From: Desulfuromonadaceae bacterium UBA5613
GTDB taxonomy: Bacteria; Desulfobacterota; Desulfuromonadia; Desulfuromonadales; UBA2197
Reading direction: 5' to 3'
Length of the DNA: 27,058 bases
Assembly (NCBI GenBank): GCA_002424625.1
Contig: DIKR01000010.1
Coordinates: 1 to 27,058 of the forward strand
Position 1 is the first letter of the stretch. Every line of letters starts with the position of its first letter. Positions 17,274-25,845 of this stretch are shown here, piece after piece. The notes beneath the pieces are model-generated. The model had not been told where the DNA came from, ran no database searches, and saw only the letters and a list, made by a program, of their open reading frames with translations. The translations under genes were made by a program, and so were the position numbers.

Positions 17274-19443
17274 CTTCAGGACTCCAAACTTCACTTCCCT
17301 CAATACTTAGACCAATGTCTTTTCTATATGCAGACAGGTTACACAGGACTGGAAATTCCCCACGTACCATCTCGACCGCATTGAACGCGGCAAACTCCCT
17401 GGACCGTAACGCAACGCTGTACTGCTGCAACTTTCTGAGCGTTGTTCGCGGAAATTCCGTGTAGCGCAGTACCCGCACCAGCTCTTGTGCCTCCGGTTCA
17501 ATAGGGACGATCACCCCGATGGTGTCGTCCTCGATGAAAAGAAAGTCACCGGCAACCTCGCGGAACGGCATGTACAGGTCTCGTGTCAAGCGATTCAATC
17601 GCGGGAGAATCTGTTTTTTATCCAACTCCTGGATGTCGTACAACAATTCAAAGTAACGCCGCATCGCCACCAGTCCCAATGGGTCGGCATCCGGCAAGTT
17701 GCGCATGGTTTCATTCGCACAGGACTGACAGCGCTTGAGCCAGGGCATGCGCGCCGTCTTTTCCGGCTCGTAGACGTAGACCTGACCGAGTGCGCCGAAT
17801 GCATTCATCCGCCCCTCGCGATTACAGCGCCCCGCCGCCTGAGCAATGGAATCGAGCCCGGCCATGGCCCGATAGACCACAGGAAAATCGAGATCAACGC
17901 CGGCTTCGACCAACGAGGTGGAGACGACCCTGCACGTCTTCTTGGCTTTGAGTTGGGCACGGATTTCGTCCAGTACCCGGCGGCGATGTACTGGGTACAT
18001 ATTGGTCGAGAGGTGATAGACCCCTTCTTTCTTTTGAAGTTGTTCGAACAGAGCGCGCGCCTGCGGTTTGGTGGGAACAATACATAACACCTGTTTTTCC
18101 GCATCAAGCCGCACCGCCAATTCGACATCCGTCAACTTGCCAACAAAATTCACTTGGGTGCGACGCAGTTCTTCATAGAGTTGTTGCGGGGCGCCGATGA
18201 TTTCGTGAATCTCTGGCAGGGCTGTGCGTAGATTACTTTTGTCATCAAGCGCCGGTTGGGTCGCGGTGCAAAGCACCACAGTGCAACCGTAATGATCGAC
18301 CAGTTCGCGCAAAGCAGCCAGACATGGTTCCAGATATTCAGTCGGAATCGCCTGTGCTTCATCAAGAACAATCACGCTTCCGGCGATATTGTGCAGCTTG
18401 CGACAGCGGGAGGGCTTGTTACTGAAAAGCGATTCGAAAAACTGCACGTTGGTCGTCACCACCAGAGGCGCATCCCAATTTTCCGCCGCCAACCCGCGGC
18501 GTCGGTTGTAGGTCGCTTCTTCGGGCTCATCCTTCTCTTTGTAATTGTAATGGTTCTCCAGCACCTGTTCTCGTCCGAAAATATCCTGAAATACCTTGGC
18601 GTTCTGTTCGATGATCGAGGTAAAGGGAATGGCGTAGATCACTCGCCGTAGCTTGTTCTCCACGGCATGGTCCAGCGCGAAAGCCATTGATGAAAGGGTT
18701 TTTCCGCCTCCGGTCGGAACGGTCAGGGAAAAGATCTGTGGCGGCAACTTGGCTTTGGCGCGACACTGCGCCAGAATCTCTTGCCGCAACCGGTTGATTG
18801 GTGACGGTTCGGCCTTTTCTGCAAAGAGCATGAGATGGTCATCAAGCAATACTTTCAACTTTGAGATCTGCTCCAGATCGGCTATCGGCCTTTCCTCTTT
18901 TTTCCCCGGCGTACTGAACCCTTCTGTATCGAGGAAATCCGCATCGACCAAACAGGAGAAAACCATCCGTGTAAAGAACGCCAGACTGAAACCGGCATGT
19001 TCAGCACTCAATCGAAATGGCGGAAGAAGCTCCTGTTTGACGTTGGCGACAGAAAGCAGTGTGACATCCGGCGGAACCTTGCCGTGCCTGAGCCGATGGT
19101 GCAATTCTCCCTCCTGTGAACCGCCGTCCGGCACCCCGCCGTGGTGTCCGGCGATCGCGTAGGAGAGTAACAAACCGAGCTGCCCAGCTTTCTCTTCTGC
19201 CAGTTGCGCACCGAAGGTTGCATGATCGACCCGTTGCGGGCTCCCCTCCAGGCGTCGCTGAAAAGCCTCGGTTGCTTTCCCAGCATCGTGCAGCAGACCG
19301 GCAACGCGGCCCCAATCGTCAGCCTTAAAGATCGCCGCGAATTCTTCGGCCAGTTGGGCAACACCTTCCAGATGCACATCGAGCGGCTGCCAACTAGATT
19401 TATCCGACGAATCGGTTGAATGCGCATAAAATATTTTGTCCAT
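17257..19443 (-). CDS. cas3: CRISPR-associated nuclease/helicase Cas3 (HD plus DExH)
   Basis: 728-residue effector nuclease recruited by Cascade to unwind and degrade target DNA. The N-terminal HD nuclease domain has H24, H52-D53 (LLHDAGK), H74 (VDHATFGA) and H100-H101 (AGHHGG). The SF2 helicase follows with Walker A VPTGGGKT (242-249), motif II DEAQ (361-364), LCTATQP (391-397) and motif VI QAAGRCNREG (535-544). All key residues look intact. ATG at 19443 has GGGGAGGA upstream. It is the first gene of the cas operon, 483 bp from lpxA. Confidence 0.97.
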   Translation of the reverse strand: MDKIFYAHSTDSSDKSSWQPLDVHLEGVAQLAEEFAAIFKADDWGRVAGLLHDAGKATEAFQRRLEGSPQRVDHATFGAQLAEEKAGQLGLLLSYAIAGHHGGVPDGGSQEGELHHRLRHGKVPPDVTLLSVANVKQELLPPFRLSAEHAGFSLAFFTRMVFSCLVDADFLDTEGFSTPGKKEERPIADLEQISKLKVLLDDHLMLFAEKAEPSPINRLRQEILAQCRAKAKLPPQIFSLTVPTGGGKTLSSMAFALDHAVENKLRRVIYAIPFTSIIEQNAKVFQDIFGREQVLENHYNYKEKDEPEEATYNRRRGLAAENWDAPLVVTTNVQFFESLFSNKPSRCRKLHNIAGSVIVLDEAQAIPTEYLEPCLAALRELVDHYGCTVVLCTATQPALDDKSNLRTALPEIHEIIGAPQQLYEELRRTQVNFVGKLTDVELAVRLDAEKQVLCIVPTKPQARALFEQLQKKEGVYHLSTNMYPVHRRRVLDEIRAQLKAKKTCRVVSTSLVEAGVDLDFPVVYRAMAGLDSIAQAAGRCNREGRMNAFGALGQVYVYEPEKTARMPWLKRCQSCANETMRNLPDADPLGLVAMRRYFELLYDIQELDKKQILPRLNRLTRDLYMPFREVAGDFLFIEDDTIGVIVPIEPEAQELVRVLRYTEFPRTTLRKLQQYSVALRSREFAAFNAVEMVRGEFPVLCNLSAYRKDIGLSIEGSEVWSPEDLVSD

Positions 19444-19493
19444 CTGTCCTCCCCAAAATCCTTATATAGATCTACGTCAATTTTCCCGCCTTC

Positions 19494-19528
19494 AAATCCC
19501 CCTCAATCCCCCTTTGTCAAAGGGGGAA
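19494..19528 (-). repeat. C/G-rich palindromic element F
   Basis: AAATCCCCCTCAAT then CCCCCTTTGTCAAAGGGGG, about 50 bp upstream of cas3. Nearly identical by eye to element D. Confidence 0.8.
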
Positions 19529-19627
19529 GCGACCATCGGGCGCACAAAACAGCGCTCTACATCGCGTCCCTACCCTACTTGCCAGCCACCTTATGATTAC
19601 TGGTCAGTCAAATTGCGTCCTACCAAC

Positions 19628-19645
19628 TGAAAAAAAAATTTTTCA
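19628..19645. other. A-tract palindrome upstream of cas3
   Basis: TGAAAAA-AAAA-TTTTTCA, a perfect 7-bp inverted repeat with a nine-A run. Likely bent DNA and a possible binding site for a nucleoid protein or regulator of the cas operon. No protein can be named. Confidence 0.4.
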
Positions 19646-19682
19646 TCGAATCTTGTGAGTCATCGATCGACCGCCGACAAGC

Positions 19683-19719
19683 AAAACCCCCCTTGCCCCC
19701 TTTTTCTAAAGGGGGGTAA
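19683..19719 (-). repeat. C/G-rich palindromic element G
   Basis: AAAACCCCCCCTTG then CCCCCTTTTTCTAAAGGGGGG, a diverged copy and the rightmost element of the island. Inverted relative to A1 at the other edge. Confidence 0.7.
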
Positions 19720-19858
19720 GAGCAGCGAAAAACGTTGTGTAGGTGAAATGGAGAGAGTACAGGAAGGAAGCAAAACATCCCCTCCGGGAGATGAGACGAT
19801 AGGAGGTTAACAAATTTTAGCGGGACAAGATAGAAGATTACAGCGGTGCGCTCAAAAG

Positions 19859-19896
19859 AAGAAGGGCACGAAAATTTTCATTTCCGTGCCCTTCTT
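19859..19896 (-). terminator. Rho-independent terminator after lpxA
   Basis: Minus strand AAGAAGGGCACG, a 14-nt loop, CGTGCCCTTCTT: a 12-bp perfect stem continuing into a U-rich CTTCTTCTTTTGAG. It lies 30 bp after the lpxA stop. It marks the end of the lolD-bamA-lpxA unit and the border of the CRISPR island. Confidence 0.8.
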
Positions 19897-19926
19897 GCTC
19901 AACTGTCATCGAAACTATACTGGTTT

Positions 19927-20697
19927 TTACCGGGCGATACCACGCTGCGTGCCGCGGATAAAATCGACAAAGACTTTCACCTCCGGGTAGGCGGCTGCGT
20001 CGGCGGTCATCTTTTCGAGAGCCTCTTCCTGTTTGAGCCCGGTCCGGAAAAAGGTTTTATAGGAATTTTTCAGGGCACGCAGAGCTTCGTCGGAGAAACC
20101 GCGTCGTTTCAAACCGATGAGATTAATTCCGACCGGTGCGGCACGATCCCCCTGAGCGATGGTGTAGGGAGTAATATCCTGATTGACCATGGAGCCGCCG
20201 CTGATCATGGCGTGGGAACCGATGCGGGTAAACTGGTGAATCGCCGAGAGGCCGCCGAGGATGGCGTGATCGCCGACTTCAACGTGTCCGGCCAGGGTGG
20301 CGGCATTGGCGAGAACAATCTGGTTGCCGACCCGGCAATCGTGGGCCACGTGCACATAAGCCATGAGGAGATTGTCATTGCCGATGACCGTCGTCCCGCC
20401 GCCATCGGCAGTGCCGAGATGAACGGTGACGAATTCACGAAAAGTATTGCCGTCGCCGATGCTGAGCGTCGTTGCTTCGCCGTGGTATTTGAGATCCTGG
20501 GGGATGGCGCCGATCGAGGTAAATTGAAAGATACGATTCTTCCGGCCGATGGTGGTGCGCCCTTCGACCACCGCATGCGGCCCGACCCAGCAACCTTCGC
20601 CGAGCGTGACGTGCTCACCGATAACCGCATAAGGGCCGATTTCAACATCAGCCGCAAGTCGGGAACCGGGATGAATGATCGCTGTCGGATGTATCAT
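19927..20697 (-). CDS. lpxA: UDP-N-acetylglucosamine O-acyltransferase
   Basis: 256-residue left-handed beta-helix enzyme that adds the 3-hydroxyacyl chain to UDP-GlcNAc, the first step of lipid A synthesis. It starts MIHPTAIIHPGSRLA. Hexapeptide repeats fill about 1-190, with the catalytic His at 119 in VHVAHDCRVGN, and a helical C-terminal domain follows. ATG at 20697 has AAAGGA eight bases upstream; the TTG two codons earlier is too close to that site. Last gene before the terminator. The expected neighbour lpxB is on the far side of the island. Confidence 0.97.
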   Translation of the reverse strand: MIHPTAIIHPGSRLAADVEIGPYAVIGEHVTLGEGCWVGPHAVVEGRTTIGRKNRIFQFTSIGAIPQDLKYHGEATTLSIGDGNTFREFVTVHLGTADGGGTTVIGNDNLLMAYVHVAHDCRVGNQIVLANAATLAGHVEVGDHAILGGLSAIHQFTRIGSHAMISGGSMVNQDITPYTIAQGDRAAPVGINLIGLKRRGFSDEALRALKNSYKTFFRTGLKQEEALEKMTADAAAYPEVKVFVDFIRGTQRGIAR

Positions 20698-20709
20698 GAT
20701 CAATATCCT

Positions 20710-21156
20710 TTAAATGTTTTTATCAGCAAAGGTCGCTTTGAGATCGGCTTCGGCCACCAGAGTCGATTCGACATAAGCTTTAGCATTAAAGCAATAAAGA
20801 CCGCGCCGACAGTTGGTCAAGGTCAGCTCAAAGCGCAAAACATCACCGGGGACGACCGGCTTGCGGAAGCGGGCATTATCGATACCGGCAAAGTAGGTTA
20901 CTTTGTCATCGCCGATATTGTCGGTGATCATGGCAAAGATGCCGCCAACCTGCGCCATCGCTTCGATAATCAAAACGCCGGGCATAACCGGATGCCCGGG
21001 AAAGTGCCCCTGGAAAAAAGGCTCATTAACCGTGACGTTTTTGATGCCGACAATCTTCTTGCCCGGATCAATTTCGATAATCCGGTCGATCAGCAGAAAA
21101 GGGTAGCGGTGCGGCAGATATTTCATGATATCAGTGCTGTACATGGGCATTTTCAT
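20710..21156 (-). CDS. fabZ: 3-hydroxyacyl-[acyl-carrier-protein] dehydratase
   Basis: 148-residue hot-dog-fold dehydratase of fatty acid elongation, competing with LpxA/LpxD for 3-hydroxyacyl-ACP. Catalytic H51 lies in [12 protein letters not shown] and E65 in [22 protein letters not shown] is the family opening. ATG overlaps the lpxD stop by 4 bp; the ribosome binding site AAGGAG is 10 bases upstream, so later Met codons are less likely. Confidence 0.97.
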   Translation of the reverse strand: MKMPMYSTDIMKYLPHRYPFLLIDRIIEIDPGKKIVGIKNVTVNEPFFQGHFPGHPVMPGVLIIEAMAQVGGIFAMITDNIGDDKVTYFAGIDNARFRKPVVPGDVLRFELTLTNCRRGLYCFNAKAYVESTLVAEADLKATFADKNI

Positions 21157-22199
21157 GAGTTTTGTTCTCCTTTATCGATGACATTCTTTAAAAGATCAAT
21201 CTCTCTTTGCATTCGCAACACCTCTTTGCGTAAAGAGGGGAGTTTGGCAAAGATCATGGAAGCCTTCAGCCAGTCACGATGGGGAATCGCCGGGGCGCCG
21301 GAAACAATCTGGTCTCCATCGGTATTGCCGGCGAGAGCGCCGCGTCCGGCGACGATCAGGTTGTCACCGGTCTTAATGTGCCCGGCCGAGGAAGATTGCC
21401 CGCCAAAAGTGCAATGACGACCGATTTTACTGCTGCCGGAAATCCCGGTCTGCGCGGCTATCACCGTATGGGCGCCGATGGTGACGTTATGCGCAATCTG
21501 CACCATATTGTCGACCTTGACACCCTCACCCAGGCGGGTAACCCCTAAAGCGGCGCGATCGATACAACTGCAAGCGCCAACTTCCACGTCATCTTCAACC
21601 ACAACAATACCGATTTGCGGAATCTTGTAGTAACGCTCCCCATCCGGAGCAAATCCGAAACCATCCGAACCGATCACAGCCGACGGCTGAATAATCACAC
21701 GATGACCGATTCGACACCCTTCGCGAATGACAACCCCGGCATGAATGGTACAGTCTTCGCCAAGGGTGACATCGTCGTACAGGACGACATTCGGATACAA
21801 GATGGTTTTCGATCCGATTTTAACCCGGGCCCCGACGACGCAGCCGGGATGAATCGTTACCCCGGGAGCGATTTCAGCGGTCGGATCGACACTGGCACGG
21901 GGCGATATCCCTTGCGATTCAGGGCGCTGCACATGCAAAAAAGTAAGAATCTTGGCAAAAGCCAGATAAGGGTTTTCACAACGTAAGAGAGTGAGCCCTG
22001 CCGGGGCTTCGACCCCAATGCCGATAATTACTGCACTGGCCTGTGTTTCAGTCAGTAGTGGCAGATATTTCGGATTGGCCAAAAAGGTGATATCCCCTTT
22101 TTGTGCCTGATCGATAGTCGCCATCCGTTGAATCTCGACGTCGGGATCACCATCGATACCAGCATCAATCAGAGCGGCAAGTTCGCGAAGTTTGGCCAC
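21153..22199 (-). CDS. lpxD: UDP-3-O-(3-hydroxyacyl)glucosamine N-acyltransferase
   Basis: 348-residue trimeric acyltransferase of the third lipid A step. An N-terminal uridine-binding domain (about 1-100) is followed by a left-handed beta-helix (about 100-305) with catalytic His at 237 in [12 protein letters not shown]-terminal helix (about 310-345) has a coiled-coil look. Start is GTG with AAAGGTG upstream. The segment [15 protein letters not shown] (267-281) differs from the common GGQ-G-AGH form but remains in family style. It lies 23 bp after the Skp gene. Confidence 0.96.
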   Translation of the reverse strand: MAKLRELAALIDAGIDGDPDVEIQRMATIDQAQKGDITFLANPKYLPLLTETQASAVIIGIGVEAPAGLTLLRCENPYLAFAKILTFLHVQRPESQGISPRASVDPTAEIAPGVTIHPGCVVGARVKIGSKTILYPNVVLYDDVTLGEDCTIHAGVVIREGCRIGHRVIIQPSAVIGSDGFGFAPDGERYYKIPQIGIVVVEDDVEVGACSCIDRAALGVTRLGEGVKVDNMVQIAHNVTIGAHTVIAAQTGISGSSKIGRHCTFGGQSSSAGHIKTGDNLIVAGRGALAGNTDGDQIVSGAPAIPHRDWLKASMIFAKLPSLRKEVLRMQREIDLLKNVIDKGEQNS

Positions 22200-22222
22200 A
22201 AATGCACCTTTCCTTTATCAAT

Positions 22223-22738
22223 CTACTTTTTTAAAGACGCGTCGTAAGCTTTGATCGCCTTATCGGTTAAATCCGCTTTAGGGTCTGCGTAAAGCAGGGC
22301 GCTTTCAGTCTTTTCAAAGATCGCCGTATAGCCTTCTTTTGCGCCGATATCATTAATGATTTTGGAGAAGTCCGTAATGATCTGCCGAGTAAATCCGGCA
22401 TCCTGCTGCTGCAACTCTTCCTGAATATCTTTGGTGAAACGTTCAAGTTCCTTGAGTTTCTGATCAAAATCACGCTTTTTGGCAGCACGCTTATCTTCGG
22501 AAAGGACCAGTCCTTGCTTATCGAGATCATCCTTCAGTTTCTTCATCTCTTTCTGCTTTTGATCAATCTGTGTCTCGTATTCTTTCACCTTCACAGAAAT
22601 CTTTTCTTTCGCAACTTTTCCGGCCTCACAATTATTCAAGGCTTTTTGCAGGTCGACATAACCAATTCTGGCCTCGGCGGCATGAACCGTAGCAGCACAA
22701 AAAAGGGTGAGAAGCAGGAGGGTAATAAATTTTTTCAT
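22223..22738 (-). CDS. skp: OmpH/Skp-family periplasmic chaperone
   Basis: 171-residue periplasmic chaperone that holds unfolded outer-membrane proteins. The signal peptide (about 1-20, MKKFITLLLLTLFCAATVHA) is followed by RIGYVDLQKALNNCEAGKVA. A long charged helical region (about 45-115) forms the coiled-coil arms, and the C-terminus has a beta-strand type segment. Position between bamA and lpxD is the classical one. Trimer formation is inferred from the family. Confidence 0.93.
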   Translation of the reverse strand: MKKFITLLLLTLFCAATVHAAEARIGYVDLQKALNNCEAGKVAKEKISVKVKEYETQIDQKQKEMKKLKDDLDKQGLVLSEDKRAAKKRDFDQKLKELERFTKDIQEELQQQDAGFTRQIITDFSKIINDIGAKEGYTAIFEKTESALLYADPKADLTDKAIKAYDASLKK

Positions 22739-22767
22739 CGTACAAAATCTCCTTTACGGGGTTGTCA

Positions 22768-25056
22768 TCAGAACATGGTTCCGATGGAAAATTGCAGATC
22801 CGAGGAAGCTTCGCCTTCACGGGGGTCAAGATTTTTCCCCCATTCCAAACGTAACGGTCCCAGAGGACTCATCCAGCGCAGACCAAAACCGGCACTGTGG
22901 CGCACGTCACTGAAGTAATCCTGATCTTCTGCCCAGGTATTACCGGCGTCGTAAAAAATGACCCCTTTAAATCCTGATTCCTCAATCAGCGGAAATGTGA
23001 TCTCGAGATTACCATAGCCGACCTTGGTCCCGCCGGTGTACTCGTAACCACCTGGACTTGTTGCACCGGTAACAGGATCGGTTGTGGCCACAGATTTTAT
23101 CCGTGGACCGACTTCGCGTGACTCAAAACCCCGCAGGCTATTGAGTCCGCCTAGATAATAGCGCTCGTCGATGGGAATCGGCTCATTGTCGAGCTCCTGA
23201 ACATAGCCGAGGCGTCCATGTGCCGAAAAGACAAACTTCCAGAACAAGGGATAGAAATGACGATGATCGAGTTCATACTTGACAAATTTTTCCGTCCCGC
23301 CCAGACCGGCATATTCGATGGAGGCCGAAGACAGGGAACCTCTCGTGGGGTCCATACGATAGTCAGTAGTGTTGCGGCTCAAAGACGCATAAATGGAAGA
23401 AAGGGTCGAATAGCCTTCCTGTTCACGAATGCTCAGCGACGCCGAAGGATCGACATCATAAATCTCCTTCTCTTCATAACGATAGACAAAGAAGGATCTC
23501 ACATTATAGGAGAACGGAATACCGAGCTTAAGGTTACCACCACTCGCCTTTTTTGAAAAATCGGTCCATTCGCGATCGGTTCTGTAAAGGTCGAAGCCGA
23601 GGGTAAGATCGGTATCGAGAAAGTGCGGATCTAGAAGCCCGAACTGATAAGTCGTGCTTTTGCTGCCAACGGCGGCAGAAAGATTGCCCTTATACCCCCG
23701 CCCCAGGAGATTGTCCTGGGTAACCGAGGTCTGGCCGATAAAGCCGTCGATCGTTGAATAACCAAAACCGAGGCTGAAAGTACCGGTCGGTTTCTCCTTC
23801 ACTTCCACGAGCAGATCCATGGCAGTCGGTGAATCAGCTTTTTCGGTCGCAATCTTGACTTCTTCAAAAAAACCAAGATTTTGGATACGGCGGCGACTTT
23901 CTTTAATCTTGGTAGCGCTGAACTTCTCCCCTTCATTCAACACCATTTCGCGGCGAATAACCTTGTCGATGGTCTTGTTGTTGCCAGTGATGGCAATTTT
24001 GCGGGTGACAACCAGAAAACTCTTTTCTATTTCAATGGTCAGGTCGACGGTGTGAGCTTCAGGGTCAACCTTGGAGAGCGGGGCGACATTGACATAAGCA
24101 TAGCCTTCATCGGCATAAAGATCGTTGATCTTCATCATCCCTTCCCGCAATTTCTTGCGGCTGAAGAGCTCGCCGGAGGGAAGTCCGAGCAATGCGATCA
24201 GCTCCTCGCGACTGCGCAGCAGATCGCCGGTCACTTCGACGGCGCCGATGCGGTACTGCTCCCCTTCTTCAATCTCGATGAGAATATCAAGGTAACGATT
24301 TTCCTTGATCATCGTGACCTGCGGCTGGTGCACTTTAATCTGGATATAACCCTGATCGAAATAGCGATCCGTCAATAATAACAGATCATTATTAAGGACC
24401 TCTTCCTGATAAGCACCGCGCCCGGTCATCCATGACAAAGGCCAGCGTTCACGGGTCTCCATCCCCTTTTTGAGCTCCTTGGCGGTGAAGACCTTGTTTC
24501 CTTCAAAGCGAATGGAGTCGATGAGAATCTCTTCCCCCTCGATACAGTTGAGGGTGATAATGGCTTCGTTAAGATCGGTCACTTCAATCTGCGGCTCAAC
24601 TTTGGCGGCATAATAACCCGCCTCTTTATAAGCCCTGAGGACTGCCTCGATATTCCTGTCGAGAACGGTCGCATCGTAAAGATCAGGAGTTTTAATCGTC
24701 ATCAGTGCGCGCAACTTCTCATCGGAAAGTTCCTTGTTGCCAGCAAACTTGACAGTGCGGACCAAAGGCCTTTCGACAACAGTAAAGATCAGGACACTTT
24801 TGCCGTCTTTTTCCTCGAGAGTCACGCGGACATCGCTGAAACGGGCGAGGCGAAAGATTGCCTGGGTAGCGCGGTCGATGTTGTCTGCAGAGACAGCCGG
24901 GCCGGGAGCAATCGCCGCAGCGGTGAGGATCATTCCCGGATCGACGCGCCGCGTCCCGGCAATGATGACTTCATCAACTTTATAATCCTGCGCCCAGAGC
25001 AATCCGGTAAAGAAGAGGAGTCCAAGCAGAGTGAGGGTAACGGAGCGTATAAGCAT
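22768..25056 (-). CDS. bamA: Outer membrane protein assembly factor BamA
   Basis: 762-residue Omp85 protein, the core of the BAM complex that inserts beta-barrels. A signal peptide ends near LLWAQ (about 22). Five POTRA repeats follow (about 25-345), then a C-terminal barrel ending in LQFSIGTMF with the C-terminal Phe signature. LGGLNSLRGFESREVGP is the conserved loop region near the RGF motif. ATG at 25056 gives a proper signal peptide. An upstream TTG at 25095 would add 13 residues and is less likely. Confidence 0.97.
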   Translation of the reverse strand: MLIRSVTLTLLGLLFFTGLLWAQDYKVDEVIIAGTRRVDPGMILTAAAIAPGPAVSADNIDRATQAIFRLARFSDVRVTLEEKDGKSVLIFTVVERPLVRTVKFAGNKELSDEKLRALMTIKTPDLYDATVLDRNIEAVLRAYKEAGYYAAKVEPQIEVTDLNEAIITLNCIEGEEILIDSIRFEGNKVFTAKELKKGMETRERWPLSWMTGRGAYQEEVLNNDLLLLTDRYFDQGYIQIKVHQPQVTMIKENRYLDILIEIEEGEQYRIGAVEVTGDLLRSREELIALLGLPSGELFSRKKLREGMMKINDLYADEGYAYVNVAPLSKVDPEAHTVDLTIEIEKSFLVVTRKIAITGNNKTIDKVIRREMVLNEGEKFSATKIKESRRRIQNLGFFEEVKIATEKADSPTAMDLLVEVKEKPTGTFSLGFGYSTIDGFIGQTSVTQDNLLGRGYKGNLSAAVGSKSTTYQFGLLDPHFLDTDLTLGFDLYRTDREWTDFSKKASGGNLKLGIPFSYNVRSFFVYRYEEKEIYDVDPSASLSIREQEGYSTLSSIYASLSRNTTDYRMDPTRGSLSSASIEYAGLGGTEKFVKYELDHRHFYPLFWKFVFSAHGRLGYVQELDNEPIPIDERYYLGGLNSLRGFESREVGPRIKSVATTDPVTGATSPGGYEYTGGTKVGYGNLEITFPLIEESGFKGVIFYDAGNTWAEDQDYFSDVRHSAGFGLRWMSPLGPLRLEWGKNLDPREGEASSDLQFSIGTMF

Positions 25057-25106
25057 TAGTATTAATCCCGAACCTGTTGCCAGGCAGCAATTCAACCGCA
25101 GTTTAA

Positions 25107-25134
25107 ACTATAAGAAAAGGACGCCGATGAGCAA
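25107..25134 (-). promoter_or_regulatory. Possible promoter upstream of bamA
   Basis: TTGCTC (25134-25129), 16 bp, TATAGT (25112-25107) on the minus strand in the 99-bp lolD-bamA gap. The -10 is good (5 of 6), the -35 is moderate. A predicted start near 25100 leaves about 44 nt of leader. Confidence 0.4.
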
Positions 25135-25155
25135 TTGAAAAGTATTCTGAAGAAA

Positions 25156-25845
25156 TTAATCCGGAGCAATCCGGCCATCGATGACGCGAACGATGCGGTC
25201 GAGACGGTTCGCCAGAGAATCGCTGTGCGTGACGATCACCATGGTCAAATTCCGCGCCTGATGCAGTCCGTCAAGCAATGCGAGGATTTCACCCGAGGTG
25301 ACACTGTCGAGATTCCCTGAAGGCTCATCCGCGAGAAGTAAAGGTGGATTCATGATCAACGCCCGGGCAATGGCGGTCCTTTGCTGCTCACCGCCGGAGA
25401 GTTCACCGGGTTTATGACGCAGACGGTGGCCAAGTCCGACCTCATTGAGGAGGGTCGTGGCCCGTGCCAGCGCCTCTTCTTTCGGCAATCGGGCGATCAA
25501 AGCCGGCATCATCACATTCTCCAGTGCCGTAAATTCCGGGAGGAGCTGATTAAACTGAAAAACAAAACCGATGGTACGGTTGCGGAATTCGTCGAGCATC
25601 TGTCCTTTGAAAGAGAAGATCTCCTCGCCGGAGAAATGGACCGTCCCGCTGCTGGGCCGATCGAGGCCGCCGAGAATATGCATCAACGTTGTCTTGCCGG
25701 CGCCGGAGGGACCGACGATCGCCACCCTCTCGCCGCGCCCGATGACGAGGTTGATATCATGGAGGACATCGACCCGGCCCGGACCACTGACAAAGCTTTT
25801 GTTGACAGCGGCGATCTGAATCAATGTTTCTGCAACCTCAGTCAT
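25156..25845 (-). CDS. lolD: Lipoprotein-releasing ABC transporter ATPase LolD
   Basis: 229-residue ATPase that drives release of outer-membrane lipoproteins from the inner membrane. Walker A GPSGAGKTT (45-53), signature LSGGEQQR (149-156), Walker B LLLADEPSGNLD (169-180). It overlaps the LolC/E stop by 8 bp. The family includes MacB-type ATPases, but the adjoining LolC/E permease supports LolD. Confidence 0.94.
   Translation of the reverse strand: MTEVAETLIQIAAVNKSFVSGPGRVDVLHDINLVIGRGERVAIVGPSGAGKTTLMHILGGLDRPSSGTVHFSGEEIFSFKGQMLDEFRNRTIGFVFQFNQLLPEFTALENVMMPALIARLPKEEALARATTLLNEVGLGHRLRHKPGELSGGEQQRTAIARALIMNPPLLLADEPSGNLDSVTSGEILALLDGLHQARNLTMVIVTHSDSLANRLDRIVRVIDGRIAPD

Larger units (their letters stand above)
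19444..19858. other. Intergenic region upstream of cas3
   Basis: No gene is supported here. It holds palindromic elements F and G and an A-tract palindrome. A TATATA (19467-19462) on the minus strand 22 bp before cas3 lacks a -35 at normal spacing. A plus-strand AGGAGG at 19801 has no following start codon. The cas operon promoter should lie here but I cannot place it with confidence. Confidence 0.7.

Noticed and set aside
19801..19815. Plus-strand AGGAGGTTAA as a ribosome binding site of a small gene
   Set aside because: No ATG, GTG or TTG follows at suitable spacing, and the frame enters the lpxA terminator and antisense lpxA.
19846..21417. Long plus-strand open frame (523 codons) opposite lpxA, fabZ and lpxD
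   Set aside because: It lies wholly antisense to three well-recognised genes with clear motifs, has no domain I recognise and crosses a terminator hairpin. It is a composition shadow.
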